From assembly GCA_963693285.1 (NCBI GenBank), contig OY848917.1, forward strand, positions 30,391,245-30,455,244: 64,000 nucleotides of DNA, in the 5' to 3' direction. This DNA comes from Xestospongia muta. Its lineage: Eukaryota; Porifera; Demospongiae; Haplosclerida; Petrosiidae. The position numbers were made by a program, and so were the translations under genes. Of this stretch, positions 35,898 to 47,800 are shown one piece after another (position 1 is the first letter of the stretch; the number at the start of each line of letters is the position of its first letter). The notes beneath the pieces were generated by a model, which saw only the letters and a program-made list of their open reading frames with translations, was not told the DNA's origin and did not search any database.

Positions 35898-38800
35898 GTG
35901 AGAGACTGCTCACAAACCGTAAAACCACTTATATAGGCCAACCATACAGACCACTTAGGGGTCCTGACCACAAAGGATATAATAATATTCATAATACATA
36001 ATACCTAACTATTTTAACCATTCAATTTATTTTATTTGTGAATTTGAGCACACCATACCTTAATGTTGTTGAATTTTCATTTTCTTTGATCAAAAGAATG
36101 AACTTCACAAAGTGAAAAAAGGTTTTGAGTATTCTTTTCCTGTGTATATTTTTATCTGACACTTTTAATGTCTTATTTTCTATACAGTGACAAAGGTGCT
36201 CCCTTAATTGATGTTGAATATAAGTTATTTGTGTTGGGGTTTACCCACCACAAATGTGGCAAAAGCCAACAAAAAACACAATCATTTGCACAATGTTGTA
36301 GTTGAACTGTCTGAAAACTCAGTTATTTCAGGTTGGTCTGTGAACAACAATGCTGTAATCTGTGCCTTGGCTCTAAATAATCGTCCAGTACATTGCATAC
36401 AGTCAAATATATCAACAGTTGAGAGATAAATTTGAAGTGTTTTGTCGTAAATAAAATGGAGAAGAAGATGGAAAGTTTAGAGATAATTGTGGTGAATAAG
36501 GTGGAGACAAAGAGGAGTTTATTAGAGGTGTTTGAGGTGAAGACAGCGATGACTTTAAGTTTGTTGGAGTTAATTGAAGTGAATGAGTTGAAGATGAGTG
36601 TGATAGATATGATGGAATTGAGTTGGAAAGACTCAATGGTGAACCATCAACTGGTATTTTATATAACGTCCTTTCCACTTTTAATCTAACTCCCCTCCCT
36701 TCCTCTTTTTCTTCTAAAGTCTTTTATCAGTACGCTTGCACTAACCTTATAGTAAAGATAGTCCACTGTATGCATACACAAAATGCATACCTCAAATGTA
36801 ATGGGAATGGCATACGTTTACTAATATACGTTATATGACAATTGTCATCTTCCACTTTCCTTAATTTGCTTACTAGCAACTCCAAATTGTTTCCATGCTC
36901 ATTTTTACTTGATCCTACTTGAATGTTAGTGATGTCTCTCATTGTTATAATTTTTCCTGTTGCTTCACTTAGGTGTTGCTGAAGGAGTTTTTTGTTGACT
37001 TTCATTTTCAATAAACCTTCTGCTTCTTTTCTAACTTCTGCATCTAACATCCCTTGTTGAGGAAGATGATCATATATTGCCTAACATGAGTGAAAATAAT
37101 TTGTTGTTTTGTATATACATCGATCATTGAATTACTAATATCATGGCTATGATTTTCATTCACTTCAGTCACTACTAAGGATTGCCCATCATCACTTAAG
37201 GATAACTTGATCACTGCTTTACACTCCTGTCTAATAGTGCTACACAAATTAGTAAAACCACGCCCAACTCACATGTTATAACATGTACATGTGTAAACTT
37301 ACCTTTGATGAGGTCTTTTTCCATTACCTTTACTATGGTACTTTCTACCACCAAAAACACAGGAGAAATTGATGTAATAATAAATCAACGACTGATTCGC
37401 CTTAGATACTTTGTAGGAAACCCTCTTTTTCGACGCCTCCAGTGTCCTTGAGTCACTATGACACAGTTGCAGATACTTGGCGCTCTCATACGCTGATATC
37501 TTATCTTTAAGCATATCATAAGAAGAAAATTATCTCCAACAACGAAAGACACGGCTGTATGCGAATCATTACAAGAAACATCGTCTTCAGTTTCCATCTC
37601 GGTTTCCAGTTGGCTCTCACTTAAATTATTAATACGTTTAGTTCAATTTTTCTATCGTCTGCGCATGCGCAAATGATTTGCCGGATCCATAACCACACAA
37701 TTCACGTCCGGCTGCCGGATCTATAAGCACTGAGTACAAATTATGATGGTTCATTTATTTAAGCAATTAATTTGTTAAAATCAATGTTTGTAAAATATTT
37801 ATATTGATTTGCTCTTACATGTTAAATAAATTTTATCTTTGTTATATTAAAACTAGCAACTTGTTAGATGATGTGGTAGTTTAAGTACAAGCTTATATTC
37901 TATACAATATGTGTAACAAGTTATAACTATAACTTGATACATGTATCTGTTCTTTACATAATAAATTAGTAACCGATCTTGATAATATTGTGTCTATAAC
38001 TTCACTTAGTGTATGTACTATACTACAATGTTGTTAGTTCCACCTACAACTATAAAATGATGTTAAGTTAACTGAATTAGCCAGTGTTTAGAGGGTTGGC
38101 ACAAGTGGTAGTGCTTGTTAGGTCTTGACCTGACTATCTCTGTAGTTAGAACTTATCATATTCATAGCCTGTAAATTATTTGATTTATTAATTAATAAAT
38201 TCATAACTTACATGTATATCACAGATAAAGTGTTGCTGTCAGTTCAATCTATTTGATGTTTTATCTGGTTTTTTACAATATCTACAATAGCCTCAAGTAG
38301 CCAGTTCCTCTTCCCACACAAGGGAGAGGGGCTGTCTATGCATACATGAGACTATCTTCACAATTAAAGTCATGCAAATATTGAGTCAATGAATAGTACT
38401 AGCAATCAAAACTAGTGAGATTGACCACACCTTAATGAATTAATTAGTGGAATAGTTTGACGTGTAGTTATTACAATGTATATAATCCTATCACTACTTC
38501 TTTTGTTCCACTATCTCATCTTTAAGTCTAATTTTTTAATACTTGTATATCAAGTTCCTTTATAATGACAACATTATAAAACAAACATTAGGTCAAGTAT
38601 TTACCATATTAAAGAGTAGGTAACTGGAAACTATCATAATCAATGCTAACAAACAGCTAATGTAAGTCATGTCATAACTGTAGTACATACTTTTTCAGAC
38701 AGTATTGTTAATAAAGATGACAACAGTCACATGATATCTGTATGTCATATCATCACGTTAAGTAATGACAACAAAGTTGTAGTATAAAGTTCTGTTTTAA

Positions 38801-41800
38801 TACCAAAAACTGAAAGAATTATCATTACATACATCATTAACCTAATTACATGTACATGTTCATAGACATCTCATTTAATGCTACACAGGGCTTAGTGTTA
38901 GAGAATTACCTTTATGTGCTTAAGACAATATAACTATTATAATATAACAATATAATATAACTATTATCAATAATTGACTGTTCATTCTTTTCAATTTACT
39001 CATGTTGTATACTAATGTTATTTGCTAGCATGTACATGTAATTGAGACTGTATTGTTAAGTTGATTTCTCTTACATCCAGGACAATTATACTCCATTGCA
39101 TTGGGCAGCAAGTCAAGGTCATGCTGATATTTGTGAAATCTTAATCAAAGCTAAAGCCAATGTTGATGCTATTAACAAGGTCAGTATATACTATAATGTA
39201 AATTTATTATAGTACATCTTTAAGATTGAAAATGTATTTCTCTAGAAGGTAGTGTTAGAAACTATCATTAGTATAAGGTAGTAACTACTCACAGTTTATG
39301 GAATAAATTATTTTGACTGAGATTCTTCATCTTGCCCATGAGTGACCTATCATGATGTCACAATGTCAAGAAATTAAACTATAGTCACCACACATCTTTT
39401 GTCTCATTAAGCAAACGATCATCAGGGCATGAGACTAATGTAATAAACTGTTATATCATAACATAATAAGTATCTTTTCAGATGGTATCTTAAATGTTAA
39501 CAGAGATGACAATAGTTATATGATATCTGTCATAATTAGGTTAATGATGGTAATTTTATAGTTTAAAGCTTTGGTTTTATACCATATACAACTGAAAGTA
39601 TTATCATTGTATACATCATCAACTTAACTACATGTACATGTACATATAGTTCTGTTGATGATACACATACTATAATAAATTATTAATGAATTGGTGGGAC
39701 CAGCCTAATTGAGCTATTGTTATCATGTTATCAAACAATAATTATTATAATTATCAAATAGTATTAAGTTAAAATATTGAAAAGAAACTAAAGTCATTCG
39801 TATGCAGAACAGAAGCTCTTGTCTTTGTTCCCATTCATTTTGACCTTCTTGTATGGCAAGTAATAAAATCAGGTACACCAGAGTTACCAAGAATTGATGA
39901 ATTCGTTAGATATTTTGAAATCACATGGTTAGCTGGAACATTCCACACAGCAGACTAGAACTTATACAAGACTATAGTACCATGGACAAACAATCACATG
40001 GAAGGTTGACACAATCATCTACAGTGTGTAGTTGGCAAATCCCATCTGAACATCTTTGAATGCAGGGGTGGAAGAACATATTTGAATTTTAGGGGCACCA
40101 AAGGAGGAGGTCTGGAGGCACAGCCCCCCAGAAGCTGAGGAGTGTTTTTGCCTTTAATCCCTAAATACACATCAATTTTGGTATAATTACGTATAATATG
40201 ATTATGTGAAATAAATTATTTTATTGAATGATATAATATGTTTACAAAATCATGCTTTTCTTCACAAATGGTCACAGGCAATGTTCAGTCATTAACATTT
40301 ACCAAAAAAGCTTTTCCTTTTGTCATTAACATCTATAAATTCCATTGCAACTTTCTGAAGGTCAAGTTTATCTGTCTTATCTTTGTGGATATGTAGTAAC
40401 ATTGCATAATTAACTTTATTTAACTGTCCAAGTAATAACCCGTGTGACAATGAATTTGATAAATGCCTGTAACCATGGCTACACATGTTTATATACAATG
40501 AATGTGGTAAATACACAATTGCCCCAATTATATTATAATTACAATGAGTGTTTTTCATTGTTCTCTACATATTGCATACTTCAGTGTAAAAATTTAGGGG
40601 GTGGGCACAATAAGCATGTTGTAATTTGGGGGGGGGCACGTGCCCCTGGTGTCTCATTGGTTCCTCCCCCACTGTTTGAATGTATTGAGGTATTTCAGAG
40701 AGAACAAGTCAGCACAGAGGTTTCAATACAGCAGATATATGTCGACCTTGTCTGAGAAAGAAAGCTATAGAAAAAGACCAACACATAAAAGAACAAAGAA
40801 AGTTTTAGCAGTAATGTAATCTCTTTATCAGACTATGTAGCAGGCATGTCTCTACACAATAACTTATGAATTCTTTAATCATTACTTTCCTTAACATTAA
40901 ATTTTTCTCTCTTTATTCATCATTTACCTTAAACTCCTTCATTATTACTTTGATTGTTTCAGTCCCTTTTGGTCCAGTAGCTCGTCTTGTAACTTGTAAA
41001 TTCATAATGTTTGTTTAATTAGAATTACGGTATTCGTAGGCAAACCGAATTTTTAATTAAAATTCTAGTAGGTGAACATGGCATATCTCAACGTAAGTAC
41101 GTGTGTTAGTGGTAAAGCAGCTATCATAGAATTTATTACTACAAACAGAAAGAGCAGATCATTAGTACAAATATATTGTAAACAAGAAAAAAGGAGATGG
41201 GAGAATAGTTTAGAGATGTTAATAAAATATAACATTCAGTTGAGCAATCACAACTCTTGAAGATGTGATTTTATCACAATGGACATATTAGATCATCCTT
41301 CAAATATAGCTAAACTTATCTGAGGCAGAGAAAACTGTTAATGAATTAAAAGAAGCAGTTAAGGAATCGATTTGTCCTATACTATTGATTTACCATGACC
41401 AAATCCATGAGATTGCTACTCTGCCTAATAAAGTGGATTTCACTGCAGAAATGCCAATATTAGAGCAGATAAGAATATCATACTATGACAGACGAAGACA
41501 GAGATTACTTCCCTTACCAGAATCAAGAGGTCCATGAGGTGATTTTTAAAGTTTAGTGAACTAAATCGTCTTCAGGAGACCATTTCTTTTTGTTGATGAT
41601 GAAGGCGGAGATTAAAACATGTTCATTTCTGGCACAGATAGCAACATTGAATTAATTTTGAATCTGATGCTGTATGTGTCAATGGAACATTTAAACTTGT
41701 CCTAACTTTTCTATTAGATATTCAATATGCACACATTCAAGTATGGAAAAAGTTTCCTCTAGTATTCTTTTTTCTCCCAAACAATTCAACCACTGATGAA

Positions 41801-44800
41801 AACATATAAAAGAATCTTTCATTTAGTCAAGAAAAAAGCTTACAGGCTGGAACTACAAACACAATCAACAAACATAATTGGAGACTTCAAACTACTTATT
41901 CAACAGTCTGTCCACTTAACTTCCACTATCAAGTTTACTTGGATGTTATTATCACATCTCTCAAGTAGAGTACAGAGCTGCCTTTACTCACAATAGTACC
42001 TGGCATCCACATGTGTCCATCCTTTTTGTAATTTCTTACCGTCAATGTGTCATTAACTTCAAGCTCTCTTACTTTCTGAGTTGCTTATTTATCTTTGACA
42101 TCCTGCACTTGATCTGGTTTACCAAATCAAAAATTGTACAAACAGATCATTTTAAAAACAAGGTAAAAGGAGAAACTCGTGTTACTGAGTAAGGGGTGAG
42201 GGAATATGTCATTAGAAAACTATCTAACCTATGCTGACTAGTAGAATTATCTTGTTTAATGATTTCTATCAAGTTTTGACAAAATATTATTCCAGTCAAG
42301 ACAGTCATGAAGAGTGATGTCTTCGCAAAAGGCTGTGACCCTGACCTCTGACAACTACCAACAGTAGAGCCTTTGAATGATTCTGATATTTAACAGTAAG
42401 ATCTTGTTGACCCACGACTATTAATTCTTTTTGGGTGTAAGTCTGGAGTATGACTTTTAACTAGTTCATTTTATTTCTAGAGAACTAATATTTCTTATTA
42501 AGAACAATCACATCTTCCATTAATTGCTTGATCTTCAATCTTGTTATAACATATACTGTCATAGTGTCACAACTGACATCCTATGAATATAAGTAATGAT
42601 TCATATTTCCTGTCTCACAACAGCATTACCACTCTTATGATATAACTTCTTTGTTTCACTAAGCTTTGAATGGTGTGTAATTAATAGCTCACTGTCAGTG
42701 AACACTTTTTGTCAGCAAGTGACTTGTTGATCACAATCACATTTCCTCTAGTTGTGTAAAATATTAGTTTAAATGATTTTTTAAAGAAGCTATAATACTT
42801 TGAAGGTCATGTGGTAACCATGCTGTTAAAAGGAGTATTACCTTAATACTATTAGACAGATTTAGGTTTATTCTTAATATCCTGAGGTATTAATAGAAGA
42901 GTAAAAGCAGTGTACATTGAAGAGATCAAAATGAAGTAGAATTACTTTAACTTGTGTTTCTTAGATTATTCCTTAAAGTGAGATAAACAGATAGAATATC
43001 TTATACTTTTATATTTCTTTCAATTATCCAAAGGGTGTGGTTTGGTAATGTTTTATCATTAGTGACTTGATAACTTTTGATTTGGTTCGTCTACCGTATA
43101 TCGGGAAACTTTCACGTCGGAATATTTATGCGAATTGGTGAAATTGTAGTTTTTCGCGAATATAAATTTTGCGATTTATACCATGTTCCACCCACTTGTA
43201 ATTATTACCGTTGACCGCACCCTAAAATGTTTCTCACACTTGGACTCGACAATGAAAGAGACGTTCGAAATGGACTCCTGTATCAGAGGATACCAAGTTC
43301 ATAATGAGTTATGGACGTCCAATGGAGAAGAAATCATTTTTACTAACTATTTGTCACACGGTCACCCATAATCAAATTTTCTGCGTAACCATTTGCCACG
43401 CATGTTCTTCTTTTCCACACTCTTTTATCTGGCTGTACTATCTAATCTTTATCACTCAATACCTAATCTTTACCTCCCACACACACTGTATAAGTCGGAG
43501 TATCTGAAGAAGTTGAGTACTACCTCCAGGCAATAATATGTGGAGAAAGTTATTTTGGTTGGTCTTTCGAAAGATTCATACTATCTACTATATGAATGAA
43601 ACCACGTGTATTATTATCAAGTCCTGACCCAAATGCACATCTGTCGGTGTGAGTATTGTGACTTCATGGTTTGGTCTGAGAAAGATGGTACTTTAGTGGA
43701 AAGAGTTCCTGCTGACAGCGACTTTTTTGAAAATTTTGCTGGTGATCTTCAAGACTTCTTTGTCTATGGTACATTACCAGAAATAGTTGGCGTATGGTAC
43801 ACAAGGCAACCAGTCTCAAATAAAGAAAACAGTGTCAAATCCACGTTAACTGATAAAAATGATATGGATTATGATGACAATGAGGACTACAAGAAGACAT
43901 AGTCCTATTGTGGTCAACCCAGCTATGGACAAATGATACATTGTGATCACGAGTCATGTTCTATAGAGTGGTTCCATTGTGATTGTTTAAGAATTAGAAA
44001 AATTCTAAAAGGTACATGGAGATGCCCACTTGCTGGAAGCTACCAAAAAAGGGGATAAAGACAAAAACATAAAATTTAATCATCACTATGGACTATATTA
44101 TATCATCTAACATAATCAAATTCCAGCTGTAATCACTAATGTCAACCCATCATATGATCATTTATCCAAATTCAGCCTAATCACTTATTTTTAACTACAT
44201 AATCACTTATTTCATCAAATTATTAGTAATCAAAAAATATGTTCAATCTTGTGGACACCTGAGGGTGAAAGATTCATAGGCTACAACATACATGTACTAT
44301 ATTGTCTATAACTGCTAACTCATCATTCTCAGTACTACAAAAATTGAATGGTAGAATCCCTTGTAGAATGGTGTACTTTGGCTTCACAAGTCCTATCACT
44401 CGTTCTACATGAATCTGCACCAATGACAATTCACAACTCCAATGATATCTACCTTTTCAAGTTGCTTTTTTCCTCTTATAAACAGAGGCATTTTAATTTC
44501 AGCCAAGTACATTCCTATATGATCTTGGCAAGTGAAGCCTCTATCAGCTAACACAACATCACCTTTCAAAAGACAGATCAAATTGCATTTTATTTTACAA
44601 TAATTGTTACATACCTTTGTCTGAGATTCTTCCTCCTACACACTTGGACACATATAATATCGTTCCCTGTGGAGTAATTCTAATCAAAAATTTCATTGTC
44701 GAATGATGTTTATAATTGCTCCACAATTGTGCTCTTACAAAAACATCAGTGGTCTTTCAACAAAAACTTTCGTGCAGTTGATGATTGGTTTTTTAACACT

Positions 44801-47800
44801 TTAGGAATTCTGTAAAAACTTTTTTCTGATCTTTTTAAGGTTCTGTTAGTACATCCGACCTCACAACACGATACTACCATTTAGCTGCAGTCTATTTTTT
44901 GCCAATCAACATGGCGGACAGGATGCTCCGCCTCTCATTGATTACTTCTGCGCAACTATATTTGAAAGCTTTCTAATTTTTTATTTATCATTGGCTAAAC
45001 AGAAGTGTAATTAAAATCGTGCCATCAAAATTTGCATCCAAATTTATTCCTTGAACAAAATTTGGCAAGCAACATTTGTCCTATTCTTAAACTAGCTTCT
45101 TAAATTAGTCCTTATGAATAATTAATTATTAGAAACATTTTGAACTGTAATTTTCACAATGTCTAATAATCTTATCACTACTTCTTTGTTGCACTATCCC
45201 TACTTTAAATCTACTTGTTTAATACTTGTATATTAAGTTAGTAAATATCCTTTATAATGACAACATTATAATACAAGTATTAGGTCATATTTTTACCATA
45301 ACATGTACTTCCAAATTACATATTTGTCACATTTAACACTACATCAGTGTATTAGTATTTATTAGGGAATCACTTTATATTCTTGAGACAATTGAACCAG
45401 ATTATAGATACAACTATTGTCGATAAACAAGTATAGCAACAGTCCTATAATCATTTTAGATCACATGATATTTTGATGTCCTTTTGTTTTGTTTTTTTGT
45501 TGTTTATATGTGATTATTGAAAATGACAAATAAACATAAACTACATTCATTAACTGTTGACTTAGGAAGTAATGACTTTAATTAACCTTAATTAATATTG
45601 TGAGCACAATTATGATGTGTGTGACCTAGAAGTTAAAGCTAGCTTGCTTCCAATTCCATTAAATTAAGGTTTATTTCCAGCATTCTACTCTAATTATTTT
45701 ATTCATTTCATTTTAAATGTTTTTACCTTGATCAAGTTGTCCAAAACATATATATAGGACAATGCTTTTCAATTATAATCTTGTTAGGTCCTTGTTAACT
45801 ATAGAACTAAGTTTGTTTGTTTGTTTGTTGTACATAGCAAGTAACAGCAATGAATAAAATTAAACCAAATACTTTAAGTTTATGATCAGATATATTATGG
45901 CATCCAATAAACTTTACTTGCCTCTACATCAAGTGTATTAATAGATATGACTGACAATGCTTTAAAACTTTTAGCATAATATAGTAATTATAGTTTAACT
46001 TCTGACAAAAGACACCTCATGACACTTTAGATTGATCCTGTTTGAATGAGGAATGTTTCACTTTAGATGTAGTATTATAATGAGACACCTCAGTCTGAAT
46101 TTAGGACACTAATGCTATTACAGACATTTCTTCATGCCCTGGATGCATTGTACCTATGATAATAGTACATGTAACTGACCCCTTGAAATACAGGTCCAGC
46201 TATTTTATAATGGAGATAGCAAATTTAGAACATTTTGAAAAAAAACAATAATTATGTATTTCATTTCATTTGTATTGGGGTGTGGTCTTGATGCTTTAAT
46301 TATAATTATTATTATTGCATCATTGATGGAAACAATTCAAATTAAATATTTATTGTTAGTTCCTGTTACAGTACAGTTTGTTTATCAATGTGTCTTTTTA
46401 GTGAAGCAATTAAGGCATTAATTAAAGCATAGTATTTCTAGACCATATCCAGCTCCATTATTTAATACTCTTTGTCTTTTACTACTTGTATTCATTTCAC
46501 TAGTTATTGTACAATAATGATTTTAAGTTAAACACTTGAGATGATGACACACCTCTAATCAGGGTAACAGCCTTTGTCCCTACAATATCCTGAATTGGGA
46601 AGTTACACTTTATGTTAGAAACATTTAATATTATCAGTGACATCTTTTACTGTTATATAAGTTTTCTCTTTACATCTTATAAACTTAAATCATGAATGTT
46701 AATTTTGATGATTGAGCTATAAGTGTAAGTAATAAATTTAACAATAATTATGTAAGTACACAAAACATGTATGGGAAAAAATTAGAATTATTTGAGATGA
46801 CATGATGATATTCATATTAGAGAGGTACTATTCAGGGAGTTTGTTAGAGGAGGTTCTATTGTATGCTTGCTTACAGTTTTGTCATACAAACTGTGTAACA
46901 ATTTGTAGCCATTCCTTTAGTAAGGATACCTTCCTAAATGCAGGAAGGGCAGATACACATGTAAATTTCCACATCTTTCACTAATTATCTCTCAAATTGT
47001 CTATATCTCAGCATATATATATATATTAATATATATATTAGTAATTATTTAGTATTGTATTCACAATATTGTCAATACTGGTCTATCATAAACAAAAACA
47101 AACTGTGATCACATTCTATTTATACATGTACATGAGCACTTGTACTAAAATATGTGGGTCTATCAAAGGAACAAACACAGGTGTATACATTGTATAGGAG
47201 TTAGAAGTCATCATCTAAATGTAATCAATACTGAGATATAATGCAATAATGTAACAACAGAAGGTTATTATTTAGTTTACCTAGTCAGTTAAGCTAAAAT
47301 TGTGATGACAGCGAATATCAACATAAAAGCTGTAGTGCTGGGACCATATGAAATATTGATGGTACAGTTGTTCAAGACTCAAAATCCTGGCATCATGAGA
47401 GTTATTGATGTATCCATTACTTGTCTCTGTATAACAAGTCTTTCTTTTTGTTTAAGATTTTTTGGAGTTACCAGACTTGTCAAAGCAGCAGTTGGTCTAC
47501 CAATGATTAATATAGGACAGCACAATAAGAGAGTCTATTAGTTAGCATGACTCATGTTGGTGTCTTTGATATTCCGACATATCATAGTACAAATCATATA
47601 AGCCACAGTCTATGACAGATATAGGATATACATGAAGTGGTTTTCAATTAGAAATCAAACAGAGCCTTGGGTTTTAATTAATAACTGTCCTTATGTGTAT
47701 CCTATGTGTCATAGACTGTGGTTTAGCTATAGTATATACTTCAATATGTAGGTATATAGTTACCAGTGAATTGAACAATAAGTCTTAGGATATACTTATT

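Larger units (their letters stand above)
28109..39080. other. Intron 3 of the ankyrin-Roc gene: 11 kb of nested transposon relics
   Basis: Contains, in order, a Gypsy pol relic, a piggyBac fragment, a psq-type element, a tRNA-like SINE head, a complete-ended MULE and a second MULE fragment, listed separately. The remainder (28300-28900, 37700-38480) is AT-rich with short frames in which no protein family was recognised. Confidence 0.7.
43085..44900. mobile_element. ISL2EU-like DNA transposon remnant (YqaJ/PHD gene plus THAP-DDE gene)
   Basis: Two convergent gene remnants lie within 1.8 kb: plus-strand YqaJ-like and PHD parts, minus-strand THAP plus DDE parts. The left side has an unusual GC- and CG-containing end (ACCGTATATCGGGAAAC at about 43093, then TTTTTCGCGAATATAAATTTT). 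A short plus-strand frame at 43183-43371 carries [13 protein letters not shown], resembling the start of HIRAN-like domains. No matching right terminal repeat was found. Confidence 0.65.

Noticed and set aside
46802..47541. Two plus-strand frames in intron 4
   Set aside because: No recognisable motif, no consistent splice pattern and base composition like the surrounding intron.
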